Shown: positions 23,901 through 33,746, numbered from the stretch's first letter. The stretch is 54,157 bases of DNA from Sphingobacteriaceae bacterium DW12 (GCA_000783305.1 JROE01000018.1:1-54157), one strand, 5' to 3'. Made by a program: numbers and translations. Notes: generated by a model from the letters alone, not told the origin.

Positions 23901-24088
23901 ATTTTCGATTAGGTGGGAGGAGGGAGGCCCCTTCTGATTGGTCTTTCATGTAAGTAAACCACCGTCTTTTGAATAAAATTTAAAGTTAAATGTTGGTTGA
24001 TATAGCTTTATTTTATACCTTAATGGAAATATTTGAAAATAACGACCTGCCTAAGCGGTCCTACTAATTTTATCAATACATAAGCCGT

Positions 24089-25138
24089 ATGGATCTAAAT
24101 TATTATGCAAGACATATCTGGAGATGGCTTTATAAATCGCTTTTGATAGCAAGTTGCTTTATTGTCGTGGCATATGTCATTAATGCAAGGGCTGGTTTAT
24201 TTGATTTTCAGGAAAATTTAAGCAACCCGGGCTTTGTGGATATCACAGCAGGTACGGCCGTGATCCTGCTCTTTTATGTAATCCTCATCTCGTTGGTCGT
24301 GCGGCTTTACTTCGAGACGGACAAGTCGCGCGGATTCTATACCTTTCCGAAGTGGGTACAGCAACTACTTTTGGCCATATTGGCCAGTAGTCTGGTGATA
24401 TGTATCAACTGCCTGATCTTACAGATCTTATTGGGGCGCAAAAACCATGATATCCTTTTTTCGTCGTACTGGTATACCGATTTCTTGTATTTTGCCCCTT
24501 TTCTCGTGGGCTATATCGTCCTTATCTATCGCTATCCCACACTCATGATACCACCTGTGAAGGTGATGCAGGTAGAAAATGGAGTGGTGACGGATGGCGA
24601 GCAGCTGGTGGAAATAGAAAAGCTAGCGGGTGATTTGACAAAGGAATACCTACGTCTATGGCGACAACAGCGCAATCCTCAGGTGCTCTTGGTCTATCTA
24701 AAAGCCATCTTGCCAGGGTCTCCGGTCCAGTATCAGAGTGAGGTGCGCTTTTTTGACATTGTGTTCATGGAGACTACAGCAACGGGCTTGATACTGTACC
24801 TCTTGAATGGGCAGACCTTACCTACTAAAATCAAATCGGCACAAATCGACGAATGGGTTTTAAAGGATTGGTTTGTCAATACGTCGAGGAGCTTCTATAC
24901 GAATATGCTGTATGTGAAGTATCCGTTGGACAAGATTAATTATCCAAAGTCGGGAGCGGATAGGCTCTTGACTTTGCATGATAACTTGGTGGCCAGCTTT
25001 TCAGAGGCTTTATCCCCGAAAAAGCTGCATACGCTGCTGCTGGTATCGCGCCATCAGGATCAAAAAATAAAGGAATTTTTGGAGAATATAAATCAATTGG
25101 GATACAGCGAATGGGGTGCATATGTGCTTAAGGATTAG
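24089..25138 (+). CDS. four-TM membrane protein with LytTR-like tail
   Basis: Four predicted membrane helices (about 13-33, 53-73, 88-110 and 124-144) are followed by a cytoplasmic part. Residues about 215-295 (FFDIVFMETTATGLILYLLNG, then WFVNTSRSFYTNMLYVKY) have the strand spacing of a LytTR DNA-binding domain, though degenerate. Membrane-bound LytTR proteins act as one-component regulators in Bacteroidota. It has no kinase partner. The 128-aa gene upstream diverges from it, so it may control that gene. Assignment of the tail is tentative. Confidence 0.5.
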   Translation: MDLNYYARHIWRWLYKSLLIASCFIVVAYVINARAGLFDFQENLSNPGFVDITAGTAVILLFYVILISLVVRLYFETDKSRGFYTFPKWVQQLLLAILASSLVICINCLILQILLGRKNHDILFSSYWYTDFLYFAPFLVGYIVLIYRYPTLMIPPVKVMQVENGVVTDGEQLVEIEKLAGDLTKEYLRLWRQQRNPQVLLVYLKAILPGSPVQYQSEVRFFDIVFMETTATGLILYLLNGQTLPTKIKSAQIDEWVLKDWFVNTSRSFYTNMLYVKYPLDKINYPKSGADRLLTLHDNLVASFSEALSPKKLHTLLLVSRHQDQKIKEFLENINQLGYSEWGAYVLKD

Positions 25139-25321
25139 TTCGTTGTTTTCTATTTCATGAACTCAAGCCTTAAGAGGTATTGCTTGAAAATAAGGGAGGG
25201 CAGTTCGGCTATGACGCTGCCTAGGGAATGCTATGCCAACATTTAAATGGGGAGGGCAGTGGCATGTCGGTAGGCGATGGCAGTATCAGGGTTTCGGCAT
25301 AGGCTGCCAACCTATCACATC

Positions 25322-25639
25322 ATGTTGCATGTAGTAAAGCGTATCTATGGCCTCCTCGAAGGCATCTACCAGCTATTGTCCCAGCTAGCACTCACCAATG
25401 AGCTGCTCCAAAGACAGAATGAGCTACTGGGCCAATTGCTCCAGCAAGCTCCACCATCAAAAAATATGAACCTGCAAGAGCGTCTTTTGGACAATACCGA
25501 CCTGAAGCATATCTTGAAGATAGCGGATACAAAGTTCTTTCAAGTGAAGAAGTTATTCAAGACTTATCGTTTGGATAATAAGGACTATTATCTGCTGGAC
25601 GAAGTGCTGGATACGATTCAGGAGCATAAGCAAAGTTAG
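25322..25639 (+). CDS. small coiled-coil/HTH-like protein
   Basis: Start taken at ATG 25322 (an upstream in-frame start at 25277 adds 15 unlikely residues). The 105-residue product has an N-terminal leucine-rich coiled coil (about 5-40) and a C-terminal segment LLDNTDLKHILKIADTKFFQ..YYLLDEVLDTI. That segment has the spacing of the excisionase-like helix-turn-helix proteins of Bacteroidota mobile elements, but lacks the usual arginines. DNA binding is likely but not certain. Confidence 0.5.
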   Translation: MLHVVKRIYGLLEGIYQLLSQLALTNELLQRQNELLGQLLQQAPPSKNMNLQERLLDNTDLKHILKIADTKFFQVKKLFKTYRLDNKDYYLLDEVLDTIQEHKQS

Positions 25640-26115
25640 CAGGAGCTTGGGTAGGTGCGTTAATCTACCCAAGCCACGTTCACTATACGATGAGCCTACA
25701 ACGAGCCTACCTCGACTATACCTTCACTATACGATGAGCCTGCAACAAGCCTACCTCGAGTATACGATGAGCCTATCTATACACTTGCTAGGTACTACGA
25801 TCACACAATGAAAATCCTATCATCGCTATAGGAATAGCCTACCTCGCTTTGCGAAAGAACAACCTACGGCCGCCAGCGAGGACAGATACGGCAGGAATTT
25901 CGATACCCACTACGCACATCTCGATATTAATTACCAATCCCTGAATTCGCTATCCTTCATAATCCACCTATACTCTTCGTAATCATTCTCAACTGATTAC
26001 TATGCATTGTTTTATCTGATTTTATCTCAACTTTTGTGTTAGCAAGTCGGTCAATGGGCGCCCGGATGGATTTGTATAATTTATTGTTTAACACAGATTT
26101 CTAAAACCAAGAAAA
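25640..26115. other. intergenic region with direct repeats
   Basis: No gene is seen in 476 bases. After the stop lies a GCTTGGGTAG..CTACCCAAGC hairpin (about 25649-25675), a likely terminator, then the direct repeats described separately. The rest has no ORF with coding character. Confidence 0.55.
25681..25776 (+). repeat. direct repeats, 35-bp unit, 44-bp period
   Basis: 25681-25715 and 25725-25759 differ at only three positions; a third partial copy (TATACGATGAGCCTAT) follows at 25761-25776. Each unit contains GAGCCTAC twice. Confidence 0.7.
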
Positions 26116-26703
26116 ATGGCAAAATCAAGAGACAATGTCGTGATGCAAGGGGCATCGGGCAAAATTGGAAAAATGTTGGTCTTCCGCCAAAAGGGCGATC
26201 AAACGATTATCGCTAGGACGGCCAAAAAGCGACCAGACGGAAAGCCGTATACGAGCGATCAGCTAGCGGCACAGAATAGATTTGTAGATGCCTCGCTATA
26301 TGCGAAGAAGGCTATCAAGGATGAATCGCTAAAGGCGCTGTATCAGGCGAAGGCGAATGTCAACCAGTCGGCCTACAATGTGGCCTTCAAGGATTTTTTC
26401 ACACCGCCGTCGGTACGTCGGTTGAACGACCTGGAATATACCGGACAGATAGGGGATGAGATCACGTTCTTGGTGAAGGATGTACTGATGGTGACGACTG
26501 TCAGTTTTGAGATTGTCGACAGTAGCGATGTGGTTATCGAGTCGGGTATGGCGGAAGCCATGGATGATGCAGGTGTGGAGTGGAAGTACAGCACTACGGT
26601 AGCGAATCCGGGATATGCGGATGCCTTGTATCGGATTACCATGCTAGATACACCTAAGAATATCACGACCGTGATCAAAGCTTATGGTGCAGATCTGGGA
26701 TAG
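26116..26703 (+). CDS. DUF6266-like protein
   Basis: The N-terminal half (QGASGKIGKMLVFRQKGDQTI, then a KRPDGKPYTSDQLAAQ stretch and a helix rich in Ala/Lys) resembles the Bacteroidota DUF6266 group, which starts with a similar GxxGxxGxxVxR pattern. The C-terminal half is strand-rich. It is 195 residues, with no signal peptide. Two phage-type genes follow on the same strand, so it may be a structural or tail-associated protein of a degenerate phage-like unit. Low-level similarity only; function unknown. Confidence 0.55.
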   Translation: MAKSRDNVVMQGASGKIGKMLVFRQKGDQTIIARTAKKRPDGKPYTSDQLAAQNRFVDASLYAKKAIKDESLKALYQAKANVNQSAYNVAFKDFFTPPSVRRLNDLEYTGQIGDEITFLVKDVLMVTTVSFEIVDSSDVVIESGMAEAMDDAGVEWKYSTTVANPGYADALYRITMLDTPKNITTVIKAYGADLG

Positions 26704-26812
26704 TGAGGGGTGGTGATGTCGGGTGGAGGGAACGCCACCCGATGTTATCGGACATCTAACCCTTAATCTGACTACGCCAATCTCCATACGAATATCTAAC
26801 GACTAACATAAA

Positions 26813-27268
26813 ATGATTAAACTCAATCGAGTGGCACAAGGGAAGCAAAGTACCTTGTCCATGCTTTATATTGACCAAATATTTGTGTGCTACGTCTTGG
26901 AAGATGCCGTCAGGCCTGAAAAGATTAAGCATGAGACCTGCATACCGGAAGGGAGCTATACTCTTGCGCTTAACCGAAGTGCGGGGATGAACACCCGATA
27001 TCAGAAGGACTATCCTCAACTCCATCAGGGCATGGTGGAGGTCACGGGTATCCAAGAGTATTCCTTGGTATTCTTCCATACAGGTAATGCACATACGGAT
27101 ACCAGTGGATGCTTACTGGTGGGGGATTCCTTTAAGATGGTGGATGTCGACTATCGTGTAGAGGCATCTGTCAAAGCCTACAGAAAAGTGTACCCACAGT
27201 TATTGAAATGCATCCGGCAAGGGGAGGTGGAGATGGTGGTGCAAAATCATCGATTGTACATGGAGTAA
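26813..27268 (+). CDS. DUF5675-family protein
   Basis: The sequence carries the family pattern: LEDAVRP near 32-38, PEGSYTL near 48-54, HTGNAHTDTSGCLLVGD near 92-108. DUF5675 proteins are about 140-150 residues, are found in Bacteroidota phages and islands, and have conserved His, Asp and Cys residues that suggest an enzyme, perhaps acting on peptidoglycan. No signal peptide is seen, so release may depend on the holin-like gene downstream. Confidence 0.8.
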   Translation: MIKLNRVAQGKQSTLSMLYIDQIFVCYVLEDAVRPEKIKHETCIPEGSYTLALNRSAGMNTRYQKDYPQLHQGMVEVTGIQEYSLVFFHTGNAHTDTSGCLLVGDSFKMVDVDYRVEASVKAYRKVYPQLLKCIRQGEVEMVVQNHRLYME

Positions 27269-27634
27269 GGGATTTAGGCGCTTCAATCGCAACGATTCTA
27301 GTTTCTTATGGTCGCTGGAGCCGCGACAGGGCTTTTACTTTCTTGCTTGATCGATCCTAGGCCGTGTTTGGGAATAGTGCAGGGTGAGCGTATAGTCGGA
27401 ATACGAGGTCGTCTTTTGAGATAATGAGCAATTTCGTCGCTGCGAGGAGGTGAAGACGAAGCAATCTAGAAAATTGCTTCACGCCCTCTCATATTCTTGG
27501 CTTCAGTTCGCAATGACGATGTTTATCTTTTAACACGCACTACATAGATCTCCATACGATGTACTACTGTCTAAATTCTATTGACGCAATACGCTCATCT
27601 AAATACTAATATCTAACTACTAAATATTAAAAAA
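27269..27634. other. intergenic region with interspersed repeats
   Basis: No gene is seen. The segment 27311-27350 resembles the repeat inside the SusC gene at 16196. The repeat at 27434-27519 is described separately. The final 60 bases share ATATCTAAC-type sequence with the leader of the DUF5675 gene. Confidence 0.5.
27434..27519. repeat. REP-like palindromic element
   Basis: The ends TCGTC..TGCGA and TCGCA..GACGA are inverted copies, and the middle has an 8-bp stem GAAGCAAT/ATTGCTTC (27458-27465 and 27473-27480). This type of element, with GAAGCAATCT and GCAATGACG, is widespread in bacterial intergenic DNA. Confidence 0.6.
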
Positions 27635-27868
27635 ATGAATATACTCAGAAAAATAAGACAGGGGCTGCGGGATGCAGCTCAAGTCATCATGATGGCGCCA
27701 ATCAAGTTGCCCTCAAAGGTGGTGGCGGTGGCTCGCTATGTCGCATTGGCGATTGGTATATTGGAAGCGCTGGACCCTGAGAAAGAAGAAAAGAAGTCAA
27801 GGAACAACGAAGGAGGATTGCAAAGTGATGGTTCAAATGGAGAGGAGGTGCCAGATGAAACCCAATGA
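27635..27868 (+). CDS. small amphipathic/hydrophobic 77-aa protein
   Basis: An N-terminal basic helix, one hydrophobic stretch (about 30-45, VAVARYVALAIGILEAL) and a highly charged, unstructured tail. It overlaps the next gene by 14 bp, so the two are coupled. Family unknown; small size, a membrane-active helix and the holin-like partner suggest a role in a lysis or membrane module. Confidence 0.5.
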   Translation: MNILRKIRQGLRDAAQVIMMAPIKLPSKVVAVARYVALAIGILEALDPEKEEKKSRNNEGGLQSDGSNGEEVPDETQ

Positions 27869-28022
27869 TATCCGTATAGGGGCGCTAGGGGGGACACTTT
27901 GCTCCATATGGGCCAGCATATCTCTAGGAGATGTGGCGCAGACAGCCTTGACCGCAGCGCTGGGGACTGTTGTTAGTTTTGGGATTGGGCGTCTGCTGGG
28001 CGCGCTTTTCAGACGAAAGTAA
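27855..28022 (+). CDS. holin-like 55-aa membrane peptide
   Basis: ATG at 27855, five bases after a strong ribosome site (GAGGAGGTG, 27842-27850), which decides the start against longer readings of the same frame. The product has one or two membrane helices (about 8-46) and a basic end FRRK, as in small phage holins. It follows the DUF5675 gene, which may encode a lytic-type enzyme. Confidence 0.55.
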   Translation: MKPNDIRIGALGGTLCSIWASISLGDVAQTALTAALGTVVSFGIGRLLGALFRRK

Positions 28023-28371
28023 TCACCCTTTCAATCTATGGATGATCGTATAGACGGGATAGATAAAGAGGAAGAAGCCGCTTAAAACATATGGTTTAAG
28101 CTGTATGATGTTAGAAAACGAATAGGTTGATGGGTGTTTATAGTTGGTAGAGAGCGCTTGACGAATAGTCGGCGCTCTAAAGTAGGACTCCTAACAATAT
28201 TTCGTAGGAAATTACGACAGAAAGTGATAACTTGTTCGCCGATTGACTAATCAATAATTCCAAAATCAAAAGAGGTGTTACAGGATTAATGAAAACTTAA
28301 TTTCAACTTGATGTTTTAGTGATATTGAAAGCTTTCTTTTGCCCGAGGATTCGATTTGACCTATACCCGAA
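28023..28371. other. intergenic region with two hairpins
   Basis: No gene is seen beyond a 14-codon ORF at 28038. Stems GCTTAAA/TTTAAGC (28080-28101) and AGAGCGC/GCGCTCT (28151-28178) may end transcription of the holin-like operon. No clear promoter for the sigma factor gene is visible. Confidence 0.45.
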
Positions 28372-28941
28372 ATGAAGAAACATATACTTGACTTGAATGA
28401 TGAGCAGTTTGATTCGCTTCTTGGCGGCAGCGAGGCGGTCTTCAGGCTGGTATTCGAACGATACTATAGGTCTCTATATCACTACTCATGCTCCATGCTG
28501 AAGGATGAATTTGAGGCTGAGGAGGTCGTCCAAAATGCATTCATCCAATTGCACAGGTCCATGCATGGACTCGAAAATGCTTCAGGTATATATCCCTACT
28601 TATTCACGATTACCAAGCGATTGGTGATATCGGCCTTCCGAAAGAAAGTGGTCGAAGCTAAAAGAAGAGATTTGAGCGATCGCCCCTGGACGGAAGCTTG
28701 TAACCATACACATGAGTCGTTACAGCAGAATGACCTCCAACAATTGCTGATTGGCTTCGTAGACCAATTGCCTGACAAGCAAAAGGAGATATACATGTTG
28801 AATAAAATTCAAGGATATTCCTATGAAGAAATTGCTAAAGTCACCGGGAACTCCAAAAATACCATTAGGAATCAACTGATTACAGCCTCCAAAAAGATTA
28901 GGTTGCAGATCGCAAAATACTACTTACTATTTATTTTTTGA
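28372..28941 (+). CDS. ECF-type RNA polymerase sigma factor (FecI-like)
   Basis: A 189-residue group-4 sigma factor. Region 2 is at about 25-95 (FERYYRSLYHYS, EAEEVVQNAF), region 4 at about 125-175 (LPDKQKEIYMLNKIQGYSYEEIAKVTGNS). It is the first gene of the locus and should direct transcription of the SusC/SusD genes downstream when released by FecR. Spacing to FecR is 70 bp. Family is clear; target promoters are not visible. Confidence 0.9.
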   Translation: MKKHILDLNDEQFDSLLGGSEAVFRLVFERYYRSLYHYSCSMLKDEFEAEEVVQNAFIQLHRSMHGLENASGIYPYLFTITKRLVISAFRKKVVEAKRRDLSDRPWTEACNHTHESLQQNDLQQLLIGFVDQLPDKQKEIYMLNKIQGYSYEEIAKVTGNSKNTIRNQLITASKKIRLQIAKYYLLFIF

Positions 28942-29011
28942 TTTTTTTTCAAATAGACTAGTCCTCCTGATTGTCGCGCAGCGTTTATAGACCAAACTAA
29001 TTGCAAAGACA

Positions 29012-30199
29012 TTGGAGAAACAGGTATTAATTGAACTAATAAGTAGATTTCGCGCTGGAACAATCACGGATTCGGAACTCGATATCCTAAAGCAGTTCAT
29101 GTCCGAAAATAAGGAAGAACCGTTGCTGATCGAGGCATTGGAAGCACTGGCTACCAGGGAAGCAACGGTAGAGATGGCACCCGAACGTAAAGATAAAGTC
29201 TATTCGGAAATCATGAAGGCCAGAGATACTGTTAAAAAGACTACAACTTTCTGGACCAAAAGACATATTGCAATTGTGGCCCTGACGGCAGCAGCATTGC
29301 TATTGGCAGTTTTCAACTTTTGGATAGATGTTGAGGAAACTGACCAAATGGTGAGCGCTCCTGCGTCTGTACAATCTAATAAGATAAGTCCTGGCAGTGC
29401 AAAAGCTAAGCTGGTGTTGGACAATGGTACAACCTTGAATCTCGAAATGCTTAGCAACGATACCACACTACTACTTGACGGCTACCAAATCCATAAAAAT
29501 GCAAATGGTGAGTTGTCATACGTTTTGTCGGCAAATGCTGCCCTTAATAAAGAGGTGTACAACACGATCATCATACCCAAAGGTGGAGAATACAAGCTTA
29601 ACCTTCCTGACGGTAGTACTATCTGGGTCAATTCGGCCTCCAAGCTTAGGTACCCATTGCGTTTTAAGAAATCAAAGCGTGAGGTGGAGCTGGAGGGAGA
29701 GGCCTATTTTGAGATTGTCAAGCTGAAGGATGAAAATAGAAGCGTTCCTTTTTTTGTGTATACAGGCCAACAGACACTCGAGGTACTTGGTACATCATTT
29801 AATGTAAATTCGTATGCGAAAGCGATCCATACGACACTTGTCGAAGGTAAGGTCAAATTATCCTATCCCAATACCGAATCTCATTATTTGAATCCCAATC
29901 AACAGGCTGCGTATACACCAGACGGAACAGCGGTGCGTATTAAAGAAGTGGATCCATTTTATTTTGTAGCATGGAAGAGCGGCTCTTTCGCTTTTGAAAA
30001 TGCATCTATAACGAATGTGATGGAAGTACTTGGTCGCTGGTACGAGGCAGATATACACTACCAAGCAGATGTACACAACGTGAAATTCTCAGGGAAAATA
30101 TCCAAATATGAAGAGATCGAGAAAGTGTTAAAATTGATTGAAATAACAGGAGCAGTGAAGTTTAAAATTGAAGGAAGGAGGATTATTGTGATGAAATAG
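29012..30199 (+). CDS. FecR-family anti-sigma factor
   Basis: Start at TTG 29012 gives a normal N-terminal cytoplasmic domain (about 1-83) that binds the sigma factor, a single membrane helix (about 85-105), and a periplasmic FecR domain with the conserved LPDGSTIWVNSASKLRYP and LGTSFNVNSY segments. It passes the signal from the STN domain of the SusC encoded next to the sigma factor. A terminator hairpin (30229-30259) follows, so SusC probably has its own promoter. Confidence 0.9.
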   Translation: MEKQVLIELISRFRAGTITDSELDILKQFMSENKEEPLLIEALEALATREATVEMAPERKDKVYSEIMKARDTVKKTTTFWTKRHIAIVALTAAALLLAVFNFWIDVEETDQMVSAPASVQSNKISPGSAKAKLVLDNGTTLNLEMLSNDTTLLLDGYQIHKNANGELSYVLSANAALNKEVYNTIIIPKGGEYKLNLPDGSTIWVNSASKLRYPLRFKKSKREVELEGEAYFEIVKLKDENRSVPFFVYTGQQTLEVLGTSFNVNSYAKAIHTTLVEGKVKLSYPNTESHYLNPNQQAAYTPDGTAVRIKEVDPFYFVAWKSGSFAFENASITNVMEVLGRWYEADIHYQADVHNVKFSGKISKYEEIEKVLKLIEITGAVKFKIEGRRIIVMK

Positions 30200-30228
30200 A
30201 TCCACTCCAAATATGAATCAATAAAAAG

Positions 30229-30259
30229 TAATCAGGAACGTTGCAACCGTCCCTGATTA
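30229..30259 (+). terminator. hairpin after fecR
   Basis: TAATCAGG/CCTGATTA outer stem with an ACG/CGT inner stem, between fecR and susC. It separates the regulatory pair from the transport genes. Confidence 0.55.
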
Positions 30260-30319
30260 GTATGAAATTGATTTTCGACTGATAGTAAGATGATTATGAA
30301 CATATCAACCGAATGACAA

Positions 30320-33300
30320 ATGTATAAAAAAATAACCTCAACCTTCGATTATGGAGGTGTTTTCCATCGAAAAAAAATAGTATTATCGATGAAACTAGCA
30401 TTACTATTAATGGTGGCAGGCACCTTGCATGCAAGTGCTGCCATACACGGGCAAACAGTCACGCTGAAAAAGAAAAATGTGAAGATGACAGCTGTCCTGA
30501 AAGATATTCAAAAGCAGACAGGCTACAATATCTTCTACGACGCTTCGGTCATTACAGACAAATGGGTTGTATCGGTCGATTTTGCCAACCAATCGATAGA
30601 AAAAACGTTGGAATCGCTGTTAGGCAGATATTCGTTTGATTTTACGATTGTAGACAAAAATATAGTCCTCAAGTACGGTGACGAGCGGAGAACTGATTTG
30701 AATAGTACACAACCTGCTATTGTACATGTACAATCTGCTGTTGAAGGCACAATCAAAAGCGCTGACGGAGCCAACATGGCAAATGTCTCGGTCACCGAAA
30801 AGGGCACGAGACATACTGTGATGAGTGATGCCACCGGCAATTTTAAAATGATGGTGCCTAGTGACGCAATTCTCATATTTTCGTCCGTTGGCTTTGGGCG
30901 ACAAGAAGTCGCCGTCAATAATCGGTCTTCTATCCAAGTGGTGATGGTGCCGACAATGACGCATGTCGAGGAGGTTGTAGTGGTAGGGTATGGGGTCCAA
31001 AAGAAGGAAAATCTGACTGGTGCTGTATCCACTATAGATCGAGGAAAAATAGAAAATAGACCGATAGCCAACCTTTCCTCTGCATTAGCTGGGCTAGCAC
31101 CTGGCTTGCAAATATCACAATCAAGTGGTAGCAGACCTGGTTACGATGGTGCCAAGATCCGGGTACGTGGGCAGGGTACACTTAATAATGCCAATCCGCT
31201 AGTGATAATAGACGGCGCAGAAGGCAATATGGGTGATTTGAATCCGGATGATGTGGACAATATTTCGATTCTAAAAGATGCCTCTTCGGCGGCTATATAT
31301 GGATCGAGGGCCGCGAATGGCGTCATCCTAATAACCACCAAAAAGGGTAAAGCCGGGAACTCTATATTGACCTACCAAGGATTGGCCGCTGCACAACATG
31401 TCAGTAATAAAATGGATATCGTCTCTAACTATGCGGACTTCATGGAGCTTCAAAATGAAGGCTACAAGAATAGCAAATTGTCTCCAAATTTTTCGCAAGA
31501 AAAGATTGACGAATGGCGTTCCGCTGGTGATTCTGACCCTATCAAGTATCCAAATACAGATTGGCAGGAGGAGTTTTTCAGGACTGGATACCAGCAAAAT
31601 CACAACATATCGGCAAGTGGTGGCGGTGAAAGGAGTAGGTATTTCTTTTCGGGTGGGTATTTGAACAATCCCGGGATTATCAAGAATGCAGAGTACGAGC
31701 GGTATCAAGCCAGGGTGAATCTGGATGCTGACGTGAAACCATGGCTAACACTAGGTGCCAATATATTTGGATATGTAGCCATGAACAATCCCAACTCGGT
31801 GGCTGCTTCAGAAGCTGGCGACGCTGTATATGGGGGCGCATTAGGAACTACTCCAGGGATGGTGCTACTTCACCCTGATGGTCGTTTTGGAGGAATGAAC
31901 AATACCGAGGACCAGTCAGGCTCGCAAAATAATAATCCTTTCAGAAGGATGAACTTCTATAAACACGAGTTTCCGGTAATCACGAACAAGCTCACGCCAA
32001 GGTTTTACGCACGACTCAAACCTATAGAAAACCTCACAATAGAAGGTTCTTATACATATAATTACACCGATCAGCAGGAAGAACGTCACCTCCAAGATGC
32101 CGACCTTTGGAATTTCTACACCAATACAATTTCTCGGTCAGGTACTGTCAGGACGTATATCAATACCTTCAATTACAAGACGGTACAACAATTGATGGAC
32201 ATCACGGCAAGGTATACCTATGATACTGGAAAACTGAAATCCCAAGCAATGGTGGGCGCCAGCCAAGAAGCATATAAATACAAGTGGATCAGGGCTATGA
32301 AATACGACCTATTGGACGAATCCCTGTCGGTACTGGATGCGGCAACAAAAGATGATAGGGCACTCGGCAATATGACGCAATGGGCTATGCATTCGTATTT
32401 TGGTCGCCTTAATCTCAATTGGGACGACAAGTACCTATTGGAAGCCAATGTACGAACAGATGGCTCATCGAGATTTGCGCCTGGAAAAAGTCGTTGGGGT
32501 GTATTTCCGTCATTTTCAGCAGGGTGGAATATCACGAACGAATCCTATCTGGAGGGTGTAACGTGGTTGAGCAGCTTAAAATTACGCGGTTCATGGGGAG
32601 CTCTTGGTAACAACCACACCGCGACCAACTACATGTACCAATCGCTATATGGACCGGCTAACTACGTGCTTAATAGCGCATTGATAGGAGGTTTTGCGCA
32701 GACTGTACTATCTGATCCTAACCTCACTTGGGAGACCACTTATGTCAGTAATCTAGGTGTTGATTTTTCACTGTTGAAAAGCCGCTTGTCGGGGAGTATG
32801 GAGTATTTCATAAAGGATACCAAAGGTATCTTGATATCTCTTCCAGCACCATTGGTACACGGGACATCAACAGTGCCGAGCCAAAATGTCGCCGAGGTAC
32901 GCAACAATGGATTCGAAATCAATTTAGATTGGAAAGACAAGATAGGAGAGGTTGGTTATTCGATAGGTGGCAATTTCAGCTATATCCAGAATAAGGTCAC
33001 CAAATTTAGAGGGAAGACCAGTTCTGTGAGCGGTACCAACATGATACTTGAGGGCCGTCCCATCAATGTGCAATATGTATTGGCGGTAGATCGCATAGTG
33101 CAAACGCAAGAAGACCTTGATTATGTCGCAGGTATGGTGGAAAATAATAGTGCCGCATTTGCGTCCTATACCCGACCGGAGCTAGGTGATTTTCTATATA
33201 AAGACACTGACGGCGACGGAAAGATTACACCTGCCGACCGTATCGAGGTGGGAAAAGGTACAAATCCGCTGGTATCATATGGGATCAACCTAGGGGCAAG

Positions 33301-33736
33301 CTGGAAAGGCTTAGATTTCTTTGCGCTATTACAAGGTGTGTCGGGAATTAAAGTATATTATCAAAATGACTCTTGGCGATACACTATCAGACATGGCCTC
33401 CAGATCAATAAAGTAATCGCAGATGGACGCTGGTATGAAGGGCGTACAGATGCTACTTACCCTAGGCTCCTTGAAAATGGAGATGCTAGAAATACGCAGC
33501 CAAGTGATGCCTATATTTTTGATAAGAGCTATGTCCGGATTAAAAATTTGCAGTTGGGATACACGCTGCCAACCGATATCTCGAAGCGATTTGCGGTGGA
33601 AAAGATGCGCATATTTAGCAGTATCGAAAACCCTTTTACATTTACCGACTTTGTAGGCTTGGATCCAGAGATCGAAAGTAACGTAAATTATCCGACGATC
33701 AAACTTTATTCACTTGGCATCAATCTAACATTCTAA
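30320..33736 (+). CDS. SusC/RagA-family TonB-dependent transporter with STN signalling domain
   Basis: A signal peptide (to about residue 45, ending IHGQ), an STN domain (about 46-115, KKKNVKMTAVLKDIQKQTGYNIFYD), a carboxypeptidase-like regulatory domain (about 130-210), a plug (RVRGQGTLNNANPLVIIDG) and a barrel ending in LTF. At 1138 residues it has the usual length. The STN domain contacts FecR, so this protein is both the porin and the receptor of the ECF signalling path. SusD follows after 10 bp. Substrate unknown. Confidence 0.92.
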   Translation: MYKKITSTFDYGGVFHRKKIVLSMKLALLLMVAGTLHASAAIHGQTVTLKKKNVKMTAVLKDIQKQTGYNIFYDASVITDKWVVSVDFANQSIEKTLESLLGRYSFDFTIVDKNIVLKYGDERRTDLNSTQPAIVHVQSAVEGTIKSADGANMANVSVTEKGTRHTVMSDATGNFKMMVPSDAILIFSSVGFGRQEVAVNNRSSIQVVMVPTMTHVEEVVVVGYGVQKKENLTGAVSTIDRGKIENRPIANLSSALAGLAPGLQISQSSGSRPGYDGAKIRVRGQGTLNNANPLVIIDGAEGNMGDLNPDDVDNISILKDASSAAIYGSRAANGVILITTKKGKAGNSILTYQGLAAAQHVSNKMDIVSNYADFMELQNEGYKNSKLSPNFSQEKIDEWRSAGDSDPIKYPNTDWQEEFFRTGYQQNHNISASGGGERSRYFFSGGYLNNPGIIKNAEYERYQARVNLDADVKPWLTLGANIFGYVAMNNPNSVAASEAGDAVYGGALGTTPGMVLLHPDGRFGGMNNTEDQSGSQNNNPFRRMNFYKHEFPVITNKLTPRFYARLKPIENLTIEGSYTYNYTDQQEERHLQDADLWNFYTNTISRSGTVRTYINTFNYKTVQQLMDITARYTYDTGKLKSQAMVGASQEAYKYKWIRAMKYDLLDESLSVLDAATKDDRALGNMTQWAMHSYFGRLNLNWDDKYLLEANVRTDGSSRFAPGKSRWGVFPSFSAGWNITNESYLEGVTWLSSLKLRGSWGALGNNHTATNYMYQSLYGPANYVLNSALIGGFAQTVLSDPNLTWETTYVSNLGVDFSLLKSRLSGSMEYFIKDTKGILISLPAPLVHGTSTVPSQNVAEVRNNGFEINLDWKDKIGEVGYSIGGNFSYIQNKVTKFRGKTSSVSGTNMILEGRPINVQYVLAVDRIVQTQEDLDYVAGMVENNSAAFASYTRPELGDFLYKDTDGDGKITPADRIEVGKGTNPLVSYGINLGASWKGLDFFALLQGVSGIKVYYQNDSWRYTIRHGLQINKVIADGRWYEGRTDATYPRLLENGDARNTQPSDAYIFDKSYVRIKNLQLGYTLPTDISKRFAVEKMRIFSSIENPFTFTDFVGLDPEIESNVNYPTIKLYSLGINLTF

Positions 33737-33746
33737 TTTACTAATC

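Noticed and set aside
25681..25776. CRISPR array
   Set aside because: Only two and a half copies with 9-base spacers; both repeat and spacing are wrong for CRISPR.
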